From assembly GCF_003400205.1 (NCBI RefSeq), contig NZ_QUQV01000026.1, positions 1 to 35,668 on the forward strand: a stretch of DNA of 35,668 nt, read 5' to 3'. This DNA is from Bacillus sp. HNG (lineage in GTDB: Bacteria; Bacillota; Bacilli; Bacillales; Bacillaceae_L). A model generated the notes under the pieces. That model was given only the letters and a program-made list of their open reading frames with translations. It did not search any database and was not told where the DNA came from. Positions 15,450 through 23,865 of this stretch are shown piece after piece (the first letter of the stretch is position 1; each line of letters begins with the position of its first letter). The translations under genes and the position numbers were made by a program.

Positions 15450-15476
15450 GACGATTAGTCGTCAGATTTTGTGACA
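15450..15476 (-). promoter_or_regulatory. ECF41-type promoter
   Basis: The minus strand reads TGTCACA, then 16 bases, then CGTC. This is identical to the TGTCACA-N16-CGTC consensus reported for ECF41 sigma factors. It lies upstream of the operon that encodes the ECF41 factor. Confidence 0.85.
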
Positions 15477-15717
15477 TTCGAATTTAGTTTTTCGAGTGTT
15501 TTGGTTTTTGGGATGGGATGGGATGGACTTTTCTGGTGATTATTCACTTGGTTAGATTTAGGTACCAGGTGAATCTAGGGTCAATTGGAGGTTGGTGGTA
15601 CTCTAGAACACTCGGAGGGTATGTGTTTTCCTTTTATTAGGAGGTCAAGGGTGCTCTACACCGATTTCTACTGTAGCATCCCCTTTCGACTCTCAACGGC
15701 TGTTTAAAAAACGAAAA
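15477..15717. other. Structured, G-rich intergenic region
   Basis: No gene is supported. A GGGAT-GGGAT-GGGAT-GG tract lies near 15510-15526. Imperfect stems include TTCACTTGG with CCAGGTGAA (around 15548-15575) and GGGTGCTCTACA with TGTAGCATCCC (around 15647-15682). CGAGTGTT near 15495 is inverted by AACACTCG near 15609. It may be a decayed repeat or a non-coding RNA; the sequence alone does not decide. Confidence 0.35.
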
Positions 15718-15748
15718 AACCCCGCCACATCATTAATGCAGCGAGGTT
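15718..15748 (-). terminator. Terminator of ctaB
   Basis: On the minus strand AACCTCGC pairs with GCGGGGTT (one mismatch), followed by TTTTTT, just after the ctaB stop. Confidence 0.85.
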
Positions 15749-15757
15749 CAATTGATT

Positions 15758-16660
15758 TCATCCAAAATACTTTGGCAATGTAACAATCACCATTAATAGG
15801 AAGATAATAAAAATATAGTTCACGGAATAAAGGAAATTCCAGCGAGCCCATTTTATATCGTCTTTAACTGAAAAACCTTTAATACTCAAGATGATCCACC
15901 CGATATTAAGCAATGTCGCAAGGATGACAAAAACCTTTCCAAGTTCGCCTAAAAAGAATGGAAGTGGAAACAGACAGATAACCCAGAAAAGAAAATGTCT
16001 CTTCGTTACCTCAAAACCACGAACGACTGGGAGCATCGCAACGTTCGCAGCCTTATATTCATCATATTTCCTTATAGCAATTGCATACGTATGCGGCATT
16101 TGAAACACAAATAAGATCAAAAAGAGCACAATTGGGACAGTATGATCAATCGGTGCAACAGCAGCCCAGCCCATTAATGGAGAAACGGCGCCTGATACAC
16201 TCCCAATCACAGTATTTATCGTAAATCTGCGCTTGGACCACATTGTGTACAATACAACATACGTGAACCAGCCCACAAACGTAAAAAAGACGGCTTCATA
16301 GGTGGTGAAAAATAGTGAAACGAATCCTAATACTGTACAAATAATGCCTAAAGACAATACAAACTTCATTGAAAAATGGCCTGTTACAGTTGGTCGTTTT
16401 TTCGTCCTGTCCATGACTGTGTCGATGTCAACATCATACCAATTGTTTATGATTAGAGCTCCCGCCATGACAAGTGTACTTCCAACCATTGTATATAGAA
16501 ACAATCCTAAATTTTCCTGAAATGATGCACCCGAAAAATAAATCGCTAACCAAAATCCTGAAAACACAGGTAGAACATTCGCCAGTAAAACTCCGGCCTT
16601 AAAAAGAGATTTAAGATCAGCTATAAGGGATGTTTTTTGTAACTGTACTTCTGTTTTCAT
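15758..16660 (-). CDS. ctaB: Protoheme IX farnesyltransferase (heme O synthase)
   Basis: The 300-residue UbiA-family prenyltransferase adds a farnesyl group to heme B to make heme O, the precursor of heme A. The catalytic Asp-rich motif is NNWYDVDIDTVMDRTKKRP (about residues 71-89). A second Asp-containing loop, RKYDEYKAANVAMLPVVRG, follows. About eight to nine membrane helices are predicted. AAAGAGG precedes the ATG. The gene is alone in its transcription unit. Heme O or A would be needed by aa3- or bo3-type oxidases elsewhere, and possibly by the nearby heme-copper enzyme if it does not use heme B only. Confidence 0.93.
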   Translation of the reverse strand: MKTEVQLQKTSLIADLKSLFKAGVLLANVLPVFSGFWLAIYFSGASFQENLGLFLYTMVGSTLVMAGALIINNWYDVDIDTVMDRTKKRPTVTGHFSMKFVLSLGIICTVLGFVSLFFTTYEAVFFTFVGWFTYVVLYTMWSKRRFTINTVIGSVSGAVSPLMGWAAVAPIDHTVPIVLFLILFVFQMPHTYAIAIRKYDEYKAANVAMLPVVRGFEVTKRHFLFWVICLFPLPFFLGELGKVFVILATLLNIGWIILSIKGFSVKDDIKWARWNFLYSVNYIFIIFLLMVIVTLPKYFG

Positions 16661-17014
16661 TATATATCCTCTTTCCTGCCTTCTATTACTACAAATATAC
16701 TATACCATTTTTATCGCCCTTAGGATAAGAAAACCATCTTTTACCTGCGTCTATAGTGAAAACTGCCCAATTGGTATTTTTTTATGTCAACTCTCTATTG
16801 AAAAATCCTATTGAAAAATCCTATTGAAAAACTTTTAGCTTTAATATTTTTGTTACAATTTACCAACATCATTTTTATAGATAAAATGAAACCTTCCTCC
16901 TTTTTCATCGTATATAAGATAGAAAACTGAGGAAGGTGAATTACAAGAGAATTTCATGATATTAGGTTATAATAGTAAAAATATAAATACTAACTTATGG
17001 AGGTACACATTTAT
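16661..17014. other. Divergent intergenic region with tandem repeat and hairpin
   Basis: There is no gene here. The 13-base unit CTATTGAAAAATC occurs twice and a third time in part (16795-16831). ACCTTCCTC (16891-16899) is the inverse of GAGGAAGGT (16929-16937). TATAAT at 16968-16973 is the likely -10 for the plus-strand gene at 17015, though no good -35 is seen. Confidence 0.5.
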
Positions 17015-17461
17015 ATGAAAAAGGTTTTAGCAGCTATGGTAGCACTTACTCTGATTCTTTCGCCACTTGGAAACTTTGTCTTCCAAGACCAAACAACAAC
17101 TGTTGAGGCAAAAGGCTATAAGTCAGGTAAAAGAGGGTTTAATAATAATATTGGAAACACAAACAAATCCAACTTCCAACAGCAACAAAAGAAAAAAGCA
17201 GATAATAATGTTACAAACAAGTCTACTACTACAAATCCTAAAGGTGGATTCATGTCTGGTGGATTAATGAAAGGCCTTATGCTAGGTGGACTTGCAGGGT
17301 TCCTATTTGGTGGTCTTCTAGGTGGAATGGGAATACTTGGCTCATTTTTAGGATTAATGATTAACGTATTAGCGATTTATGTACTAATCGTTATCATTCG
17401 AAAAATCTTCGTGATGATTAGAGATCGTAAGAAAAATGAGGCAGACCCATGGAGACGTTAA
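17015..17461 (+). CDS. Exported Gly-rich membrane protein of unknown function
   Basis: A 148-residue protein has a clear signal peptide (MKKVLAAMVALTLILSPLG, predicted cleavage near VEA-KG). A polar Asn/Gln/Lys-rich stretch (about 35-80) follows. Then comes a Gly/Met/Leu-rich hydrophobic region with GGLMKG and GGLAGFLFGGLLGGMG, and a membrane helix ending in basic residues. Similar proteins in Bacillus relatives are labelled Tim44-like on weak grounds; function is unknown. The ATG at 17015 is preferred to 16997 because GGAGG lies upstream of it. It overlaps the next gene by 13 bases, so the two are translationally coupled. Confidence 0.75.
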   Translation: MKKVLAAMVALTLILSPLGNFVFQDQTTTVEAKGYKSGKRGFNNNIGNTNKSNFQQQQKKKADNNVTNKSTTTNPKGGFMSGGLMKGLMLGGLAGFLFGGLLGGMGILGSFLGLMINVLAIYVLIVIIRKIFVMIRDRKKNEADPWRR

Positions 17462-17736
17462 TTCTTTCCGAACAAGAAATTATTAATGCGGTTTGTGTTT
17501 ATATAGGCTTGAAAAAGCAAGTAAAACCAGAAGAAGTCGAAGTAGAGCTTATGTATGATGATGACTACGGGTTCTCCGCTGAAGCATATGTCAACGATCG
17601 TAAACAGGTCCTCATCATGGCAAACCTAATCGAGGCGATTCGTTTATGGCTTGGCGAATTTATGAATCGAGACCCATATGCAGGAATTAAGCTTGTATTA
17701 GACGATGAAGAAGGTATCATTGCCCATATTAACTAA
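17449..17736 (+). CDS. yxcD: YxcD-family protein (DUF2653)
   Basis: A 95-residue acidic cytoplasmic protein begins METLILSEQEIINAVCVYIG and has the conserved centre ELMYDDDYGFSAEAYV. It is full length for the DUF2653/YxcD family of Bacilli, whose function is unknown. It overlaps the preceding exported-protein gene by 13 bases in another frame and ends before a strong terminator, so the two form an operon. Confidence 0.85.
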   Translation: METLILSEQEIINAVCVYIGLKKQVKPEEVEVELMYDDDYGFSAEAYVNDRKQVLIMANLIEAIRLWLGEFMNRDPYAGIKLVLDDEEGIIAHIN

Positions 17737-17751
17737 TAAATGCTCTAATCT

Positions 17752-17826
17752 TGTCCGCCTGTCGGTGACAAGCACAAGACGAGCGCTGACAGAATGTGCA
17801 TCATACCTCCCAAAGCGTTGGCTATA
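17752..17826. repeat. Possible short intergenic repeat
   Basis: After the yxcD stop comes a GC-richer block with the imperfect inverted pair CTGTCGGTG / CGCTGACAG (around 17760-17794). It has no coding potential and no role in the terminator that follows. It resembles a dispersed intergenic element, but copy number is unknown. Confidence 0.3.
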
Positions 17827-17830
17827 CTGT

Positions 17831-17860
17831 AAAAAGCTCATCCAAATGGATGAGCTTTTT
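17831..17860. terminator. Bidirectional terminator
   Basis: AAAAAGCTCATCC and GGATGAGCTTTTT form a perfect 13-bp stem around a 4-base loop. It is shared by yxcD (plus) and the diguanylate cyclase gene (minus). Confidence 0.95.
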
Positions 17861-19049
17861 AATTCGCCACAACTATGCGGTTTTTTCCACTTTCTTTTGC
17901 AGCGTAAAGTGCTTGATCTGCCGCTTTTTTCAACGCATCCACAGTCGTTCCGTTATACGGATAGACACCAACGCCAGTACTGATTGAAACGGTGATTTTT
18001 TCATCATCAACGATAAGTGGGTGTTCCGTGTAGTACTCTTTTAACTTAAAGTAAATATCCTTCACACCCAAATCGATGTGGGTTTTAATGAGTATCATGA
18101 ACTCATCCCCCGCATATCGATAGCCTTCCATGTTATCATCGCAAAGCGTTTTTATGCCATCTGCAAGGATCTTTAAATATAAATCACCAGCATCATGGCC
18201 GAAGCGGTCATTTACTTTCTTTAAATCATCAGAGTCGATCATCATAACTGTAATTTCGCCATCATCATTTCGAATTAATTGTGCTAAATCCTCATGGAAA
18301 GCACGATGGTTTTTTAATCCAGTTAATTCGTCTGTACGGGACATTGTATAAATTTTTCCATATAATCGAGCTGTTTCAATCGAGTTGATAACCTGTGCAC
18401 CGATCATTTGCAAAAGATCCTCGTGCTCCTTCCGATAAGCGAAATCCCTATAGCTTTGCGCCGAAATGACACCTTTTACTTGATCATCCATCACGACTGG
18501 TACGAAAAGACAAGATCTTGTGTCTTGCTCCCCTTCCCCCATTTTCGTATCATACTCAATGTTTTGATTTCGATGTTTGAGGTGAACGATTTCTCGTGTT
18601 TTAATAACCTTTGATGTGTAATTTTCACCAAACTCCACGGTGCTAGGTGGAGCAGGCTCACCATTATCCATAATAAAAATCATTTGAATATGCGCATCAC
18701 CAGGATTATGCAAGGCAATGTAAAACGAATCCGTTGGCATAACACGTGAAACCATCTCATAGGATTTCTGAAGAAGAACGCTTTCATTTAGGGTTTTGCT
18801 GCAAATTTGGGCAAATTCATGAAGGATACGGTAATGCTTGTTCATCCAATGCATATTTTCCATTTGTTCGTTCATTTGTTGGAGTTGGGTTAAAAGGGTG
18901 TTAGTAATCTCTTGTTCTTCTTGTTCCTGACCGATTTCGTCAAAAAAGTTACGAGTCTCGTCAGAAATCAGATTCTTTTCGGAACCAACCTTGTCGATTA
19001 ATTCGCTTAGTTTTCTTAGTACGTTCAGATTCTGGATGGTTTTCTTCAT
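17859..19049 (-). CDS. GAF-GGDEF diguanylate cyclase
   Basis: The 396-residue cytoplasmic protein has an N-terminal coiled-coil-like region (about 40-70), a GAF sensor domain (about 75-225) and a C-terminal GGDEF domain (about 235-396). The active-site signature is AGDEF (313-317), a variant generally compatible with activity; the metal-binding IDSDDLKKVND is present. The RxxD inhibitory site that usually lies just before the signature is absent (DDNMEGYRY instead), so product inhibition is not expected. It should make c-di-GMP from two GTP. GGAAG lies upstream of the ATG. A c-di-GMP-I riboswitch with terminator (19336-19467) lies upstream on the same strand, suggesting feedback control at the RNA level. 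Confidence 0.9.
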   Translation of the reverse strand: MKKTIQNLNVLRKLSELIDKVGSEKNLISDETRNFFDEIGQEQEEQEITNTLLTQLQQMNEQMENMHWMNKHYRILHEFAQICSKTLNESVLLQKSYEMVSRVMPTDSFYIALHNPGDAHIQMIFIMDNGEPAPPSTVEFGENYTSKVIKTREIVHLKHRNQNIEYDTKMGEGEQDTRSCLFVPVVMDDQVKGVISAQSYRDFAYRKEHEDLLQMIGAQVINSIETARLYGKIYTMSRTDELTGLKNHRAFHEDLAQLIRNDDGEITVMMIDSDDLKKVNDRFGHDAGDLYLKILADGIKTLCDDNMEGYRYAGDEFMILIKTHIDLGVKDIYFKLKEYYTEHPLIVDDEKITVSISTGVGVYPYNGTTVDALKKAADQALYAAKESGKNRIVVAN

Positions 19050-19079
19050 GCATAATCACTTCCAAAATTTTTTAAAGGA

Positions 19080-19280
19080 TGTTCAAAAGATCGGTTAAAA
19101 ATGTCACATCGAGTGAGAAACTTCAACTAAACGCCAACATCCTGTGGAAGCATGCTGACTTGCTTCTGGAGTTCCTCACGTATATTGCATACGCTGGTAA
19201 AGCTTCACCGTCTTAAAATGTCGTCACATAGGAAGAGTCAATTTAGTAGACGTGCGGTCATTTTCCCGTCTTTTTGAACA
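19080..19280. repeat. 201-bp intergenic element with inverted ends
   Basis: TGTTCAAAA (19080-19088) is inverted as TTTTGAACA (19272-19280). AATGTCACAT near the left end is loosely matched by GTCGTCACATA near the right. The interior has no gene. It has the look of a dispersed non-coding repeat of Bacillus relatives, and it separates the riboswitch terminator from the ribosome binding site of the diguanylate cyclase gene. Confidence 0.5.
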
Positions 19281-19335
19281 GGCTAATTTATCCAAAAATC
19301 TAGTAAAATAGTAGCAACAAGATACTTAATGGTAT

Positions 19336-19367
19336 AAAAAAAAAGACTAATCACATACCGATTAATC
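19336..19367 (-). terminator. Expression-platform terminator of the c-di-GMP riboswitch
   Basis: On the minus strand GATTAATC pairs with GATTAGTC around GGTATGT (one G-U wobble) and is followed by nine T. It begins about 27 bases after the aptamer. Confidence 0.88.
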
Positions 19368-19393
19368 TTCGCTCTTACGATACGAGTTTTACT

Positions 19394-19467
19394 CGGCAAC
19401 TGGCTGGCATGTCCAACTGGACTTAGCCCCTATAGTTTTGCGTCTTCATCTTTCAATGAATTTGCCT
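19394..19467 (-). ncRNA. Cyclic di-GMP-I (GEMM-I) riboswitch aptamer
   Basis: Read on the minus strand, P1 is GGCAA...TTGCC. P2 is TTCAT-TGAAAG-ATGAA with the GAAA loop. The invariant core GACGCAAA follows, then GGGGCTAAGTCC, and the closing segment ATGCCAGCCAGTTGCCG. This order and these conserved bases match the GEMM-I class. The next gene downstream encodes a diguanylate cyclase. Confidence 0.92.
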
Positions 19468-19517
19468 TTCCTTTATACAATTATCTTTAAAGAAAGATTA
19501 TTTTAAATTGTACTATA

Positions 19518-19546
19518 ATTATATTTCTATTTTCACATTTGGTCAA
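19518..19546 (-). promoter_or_regulatory. Sigma-A promoter of the riboswitch leader
   Basis: TTGACC and TATAAT are separated by exactly 17 bases on the minus strand. Transcription would start about 45 bases before the aptamer. Confidence 0.8.
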
Positions 19547-19671
19547 TGGAATTGACCTCACCTTTTTCTAAAAATGTTAATTTATTCCTACTACTAATTT
19601 ACTAGTTTGTTTTTTCGGTCTATATACTATCTTGCAATTTATACTTTTACACCTTGACTTTATGAATGTTA

Positions 19672-19699
19672 TTGAATTTTTTGCCGATTCGTGTATAAT
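19672..19699 (+). promoter_or_regulatory. Sigma-A promoter of potABCD
   Basis: TTGAAT and TATAAT with 16 bases between, about 57 bases before the potA ATG. Confidence 0.65.
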
Positions 19700-19756
19700 T
19701 ATGCCGGATTACACAAAAACTATCATTTTATTTTATATAGAAAGAAGGGGGTTGCT

Positions 19757-20866
19757 ATGAACAGTATACCTATTATCCAGTTTAAAAATGTGACGAAACA
19801 ATATGACAATGACCCACCTGTCCTTAACAATGTCAGCTTTGAAATTGAAAGAGGAAAGTTTTATACCCTTCTTGGTCCATCTGGATGTGGAAAAACAACA
19901 ATATTGCGTTTGATCGCAGGATTTATCGAACCCTCAGATGGAGAGGTTTATTTTAATGGTAAAAAAGTAAACACCACACCTGCCAATAAGCGTCAAGTTA
20001 ATACAGTGTTTCAGGATTACGCGTTATTTCCTCATCTTAATGTATATGAGAATGTTGCCTTTGGCTTACGAATAAAAAAAATGAAGCAATCCGAAATCGA
20101 TAAAAAAGTGAAAGAAGCCCTAAGCTTCGTCAACCTTACTGGCTATGAAAATCGTGAAATTAGAGAAATGTCTGGTGGTCAAAGACAACGTGTGGCAATT
20201 GCTCGAGCGATCGTGAATGAGCCAGAGATTATTTTGTTGGATGAGCCTTTATCAGCGCTCGATTTAAAGCTTCGTACGGAAATGCAATATGAGCTTCGTG
20301 ACCTTCAAAAGCGCCTTGGTATTACCTTTATCTTTGTCACACACGACCAAGAGGAAGCACTTGCTATGTCTGATGAGATTTTTGTATTGAATAAAGGAAA
20401 CATACAACAAAGTGGCACCCCTATCGATATATATGACGAACCAATCAATCGCTTTGTCGCTGATTTTATAGGAGAATCGAATATCGTAAAAGGAAAAATG
20501 CATCGTGACTTTTTAGTTGAATTTGTTGGAAAGACATTTGACTGTGTTGACCAAGGTTTTTCAGACAATGAACCCGTTGAAATTGTTATCCGCCCTGAAG
20601 ATTTAGAAATTACCTCTGTTGAAAAAGGAAAGCTACAGGTTGTTGTAGATTCTCAGCTTTTTAGGGGGGTTCACTATGAAATTTGCGGCTTTGACAAGGA
20701 TGGAAATGAATGGTTAGTACACTCTACAAAGAAAGCTAAGGTTGGCGATGAAATCGGACTTTATTTTGATCCTGAGGCAATTCATGTCATGAGGATTGGT
20801 GAAACAGAGGAAGAATATGATCGTCGCTTAGATGCATATGTGGACGGGGAAAGCCATGGAAAATAA
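19757..20866 (+). CDS. potA: Spermidine/putrescine ABC transporter ATPase PotA
   Basis: The 369-residue ATPase energises polyamine import. Walker A is GPSGCGKTT, the signature is MSGGQRQR, Walker B is [12 protein letters not shown] and the switch is FVTHDQEEA. The C-terminal TOBE-type regulatory domain contains [13 protein letters not shown]. The ATG at 19757 follows AAGAAGGGGG; the upstream 22 codons of the frame overlap the promoter. It is the first gene of a four-gene operon, and its last 11 bases overlap potB. Confidence 0.93.
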   Translation: MNSIPIIQFKNVTKQYDNDPPVLNNVSFEIERGKFYTLLGPSGCGKTTILRLIAGFIEPSDGEVYFNGKKVNTTPANKRQVNTVFQDYALFPHLNVYENVAFGLRIKKMKQSEIDKKVKEALSFVNLTGYENREIREMSGGQRQRVAIARAIVNEPEIILLDEPLSALDLKLRTEMQYELRDLQKRLGITFIFVTHDQEEALAMSDEIFVLNKGNIQQSGTPIDIYDEPINRFVADFIGESNIVKGKMHRDFLVEFVGKTFDCVDQGFSDNEPVEIVIRPEDLEITSVEKGKLQVVVDSQLFRGVHYEICGFDKDGNEWLVHSTKKAKVGDEIGLYFDPEAIHVMRIGETEEEYDRRLDAYVDGESHGK

Positions 20867-21674
20867 GCTTACTCGTAATTTATATTTTATCCCTTATGCA
20901 CTATGGATTCTTGTATTTGTTATTGCACCAATTACGCTTGTACTCTATTATTCATTTTTTGATATAGAAGGAAATCTATCTTTAGTAAATTATAAAACGT
21001 TTTTCACACCCATTTATTTAAAAATGACACTTAGCTCATTTTGGTATGCCTTTTTAATTACAGCTGTCTCATTATTGGTCGCATACCCAACAGCCTATTT
21101 AATCACAAGAACGAAGCATAAACATCTTTGGTTGCTACTCATCATTGCTCCATCGTGGATCAATCTTCTATTAAAAGCATATGCTTTTATTGGAATTTTT
21201 GGAGCTTATGGAACTGCCAATGCCATTCTTGAAGTGCTAGGTATCGGCTCTAGACAGTTATTATTTACTGATTTCAGCTTTGTGTTTGTATCTGTTTATA
21301 TTTTTATTCCATTTATGATTTTACCAATCTTTAACTCATTAAATGAGTTAAATCCAAGTCTATTGGATGCTGCTAGAGACCTTGGGGCATCTAAATGGAC
21401 AGCGTTTCGTCGTGTCATTTTTCCACTAACGATTCAAGGAGTAAAATCAGGCTGCCAGGTTGTATTCATTCCTGCCCTGTCATTATTCATGCTTACACGA
21501 TTAATCGCAGGAAACAAAGTAATTACACTTGGTACTGCCATTGAACAACAGTTTCTCGTCACACAGGATTGGGGCATGGGTTCGACCATCGCTGTCTTCC
21601 TCATTATTTTCATGGTATTAATTATGGTGGCGACTGGAAACCGCAAGAAACGAGGTGCTAAAAATGAGAGATAA
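20856..21674 (+). CDS. potB: Spermidine/putrescine ABC transporter permease PotB
   Basis: The 272-residue, six-helix inner-membrane permease has the ATPase-docking EAA-type loop [19 protein letters not shown] in the second half. GGGGAAAG lies upstream of the ATG at 20856, which is inside the end of potA. Its own end overlaps the potC start. It pairs with PotC to form the translocation channel. Confidence 0.92.
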   Translation: MENKLTRNLYFIPYALWILVFVIAPITLVLYYSFFDIEGNLSLVNYKTFFTPIYLKMTLSSFWYAFLITAVSLLVAYPTAYLITRTKHKHLWLLLIIAPSWINLLLKAYAFIGIFGAYGTANAILEVLGIGSRQLLFTDFSFVFVSVYIFIPFMILPIFNSLNELNPSLLDAARDLGASKWTAFRRVIFPLTIQGVKSGCQVVFIPALSLFMLTRLIAGNKVITLGTAIEQQFLVTQDWGMGSTIAVFLIIFMVLIMVATGNRKKRGAKNER

Positions 21675-22467
21675 ACTGACCATTTCTTCAAAGGTATATC
21701 TATTTATTATTTTCTTCATTTTATATGCACCGATTTTTTATTTAGTCTATTACTCCTTCAATAGTGGTGGCACGATGAACAATTTCGAGGACTTTACCTT
21801 CGATTGGTATAAGGAGTTATTTGGAGATACACGATTACTCATCATTGTGTTAAATACATTTGTAATCGCCTTGCTTTCAGCCCTCTTCTCAACGATTATC
21901 GGGGTGTTTGGGGCAATTGGGATTCACTCTGTGAGAAAAAGACAAACTCAAAATACGTTATTATCTTTAAATAACGTATTAATTGTAAGTCCAGACGTTA
22001 TCATTGGTGCGTCATTCCTGATTTTATTAACAATGGCTGGAATTAAATTAGGCTTTTATTCAGTGTTACTTTCACATATTGCCTTCAGTATTCCAATTGT
22101 CGTTTTAATGGTATTGCCAAAATTAAAGGAAATGAGCCCGAGTTTGATCGACGCAGCAAAGGACCTTGGGGCAAGCCAGTGGCAGGTCCTAACAAAGGTT
22201 ATTATCCCTTACATCACACCAGGGATTTTCGCTGGATTTTTCATGGCACTAACCTACTCCTTCGATGATTTCGCCGTTACCTTTTTCGTGACAGGAAATG
22301 GTTTTTCAACGCTTTCCGTTGAAATCTACTCCCTTGCACGCCGCGGAATCTCATTGAATATTAATGCATTGTCAACTCTATTATTTATCTTTACAATGCT
22401 GCTTGCTGTCGGCTATTACTTTATTGCACAACGTGGGAATACACGTGGATTGGGGGTTCGAAAATGA
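21664..22467 (+). CDS. potC: Spermidine/putrescine ABC transporter permease PotC
   Basis: The 267-residue partner permease has six predicted helices and the EAA-type loop LIDAAKDLGASQWQVLTKV. The ATG at 21664 has GAGGTG upstream; an in-frame GTG at 21655 lies within that site. It overlaps potB by 11 bases and potD by 4 bases, indicating translational coupling. Confidence 0.92.
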   Translation: MRDKLTISSKVYLFIIFFILYAPIFYLVYYSFNSGGTMNNFEDFTFDWYKELFGDTRLLIIVLNTFVIALLSALFSTIIGVFGAIGIHSVRKRQTQNTLLSLNNVLIVSPDVIIGASFLILLTMAGIKLGFYSVLLSHIAFSIPIVVLMVLPKLKEMSPSLIDAAKDLGASQWQVLTKVIIPYITPGIFAGFFMALTYSFDDFAVTFFVTGNGFSTLSVEIYSLARRGISLNINALSTLLFIFTMLLAVGYYFIAQRGNTRGLGVRK

Positions 22468-23537
22468 CGAAACTCATCCGTGCTTTCTTAGCGATCGTGC
22501 TTGTCTCAGCTGGTCTACTTTATCTAATTCACCATTTAAATTCGTCTCAAGGTCTCGCAGGCGGGAACACATTGACGATTTATAACTGGGGAGATTATAT
22601 TGACGAAGAATTAATTGACCGCTTCGAAGAGGAAACTGGAATCAAGGTCATTTACGAAACTTTCGACTCCAATGAAGCGATGATGACAAAAATCGAACAG
22701 GGTGGGACAACGTATGATATCGCCGTTCCATCTGAATATATGATTGATAAAATGCGCCAAGAGGACTTGCTCATCCCTCTTGACCATTCAAAGCTTCCAA
22801 ATTTAAAAAACATTGATGAGCGTTTCATGGGTCTTCCTTTTGATCCAGGCAATAAGTACTCTGTTCCGTATTTCTGGGGAACTGTTGGAATCGTGTTTAA
22901 TCCAACAATGCTTGACGGAAAAGAATTTACAAGCTGGAACGACCTTTGGGACCCGTCCTTAAAGAATGAAATTATCTTGGTCGACGGGGCACGAGAAATC
23001 ATGGGTATGGGGCTGAACTCCCTTGGTTATTCACTAAATGATACAAATCTTGATCACTTAATTGAAGCAAAAGAAAAACTCATCAAACTTACACCAAATG
23101 TAAAAGCCATCGTTGGTGATGAAGGAAAAGTCCTCATCCAAAATGAAGAAGCGGCAATCGGGATTGTATGGTCTGGTGATGCTGCTGATATTATGTGGGA
23201 AAATGAAGATATCGACTATGTGGTACCAAGCGAAGGTTCTAACCTATGGTTTGATAATATGGTGATTCCAAAGACTGCGAAAAATATTGAGGGTGCCCAC
23301 CAATTTATTAATTTCATGTTGGATGCGGAAGTTGCAGCGCAAAATACAGAATATGTGAGCTACTCCACTCCAAACAAAGAGGCACTTCAATATATGCCTG
23401 AAGAAATGGTGACTGATGAGCGATTCTACCCATCACCTGAGCTCACGGAGAGGCTCGAGGTTTATGAAAACCTAGGGAAAAAGAGTCTTGCCATCTATAA
23501 CCAACTTTTCTTAGAATTCAAAATGGCGCAGAACTAA
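22464..23537 (+). CDS. potD: Spermidine/putrescine-binding protein PotD
   Basis: The 357-residue extracytoplasmic solute-binding protein has the family opening TIYNWGDYIDEELIDRFEEE after an N-terminal hydrophobic segment. TTYDIAVPSEYMI and WSGDAADIMWE are further family landmarks. No Cys follows the hydrophobic segment, so there is no lipobox; anchoring must be through the uncleaved helix, or the protein is secreted. The start overlaps the potC stop by 4 bases. A strong terminator follows. Confidence 0.92.
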   Translation: MTKLIRAFLAIVLVSAGLLYLIHHLNSSQGLAGGNTLTIYNWGDYIDEELIDRFEEETGIKVIYETFDSNEAMMTKIEQGGTTYDIAVPSEYMIDKMRQEDLLIPLDHSKLPNLKNIDERFMGLPFDPGNKYSVPYFWGTVGIVFNPTMLDGKEFTSWNDLWDPSLKNEIILVDGAREIMGMGLNSLGYSLNDTNLDHLIEAKEKLIKLTPNVKAIVGDEGKVLIQNEEAAIGIVWSGDAADIMWENEDIDYVVPSEGSNLWFDNMVIPKTAKNIEGAHQFINFMLDAEVAAQNTEYVSYSTPNKEALQYMPEEMVTDERFYPSPELTERLEVYENLGKKSLAIYNQLFLEFKMAQN

Positions 23538-23547
23538 ATAATCTTTT

Positions 23548-23587
23548 AAAAAAACTCCTTATGTGACTAAGCATAAGGAGTTTTTTT
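23548..23587 (+). terminator. Terminator of potABCD
   Basis: AAAACTCCTTATG pairs perfectly with CATAAGGAGTTTT around an 8-base loop, followed by a T-run. Confidence 0.95.
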
Positions 23588-23865
23588 ATTCCACAACTTC
23601 CCCTTTCCCAGAGAATTTTTACAACAGCATTTTTTCAAAAATAAAAAATATTAATATAATAATTTCCTTTATGTATTAAAACATTTCACTAAAGCGATTA
23701 CATTATTACAAAAATGCCACTTTTCTGTATATAGAAAGATTTATATCTTTTTAAATCAATTAATTTTTCTTGAAATTCATTTTATTGAGTGTATAATTAT
23801 ACTTTGTTATTAATATATTATAAAAATTTTAATTAGTATCCCAATATAGAAAGGGGTGGATTTTT
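23588..23865 (+). promoter_or_regulatory. AT-rich leader and promoter of the peptide ABC operon
   Basis: The region is very AT-rich and has no gene. A sigma-A promoter is visible: TTGAAA (23770-23775), 16 bases, TATAAT (23792-23797). Overlapping the -35, 23763-23777 matches the CodY box AATTTTCWGAAAATT with three mismatches, so CodY repression is possible but unproven. Confidence 0.6.

Noticed and set aside
15580-15700. Possible T-box or other riboswitch leader
   Set aside because: GGTGGTAC resembles part of a T-box sequence, but the conserved AGGGTGGNACCGCG element is absent and no plus-strand gene follows closely.
19080-19280. Second ECF41 promoter (TGTCACA inside the repeat)
   Set aside because: No CGTC lies 16 bases downstream on either strand, so only the half-motif is present.
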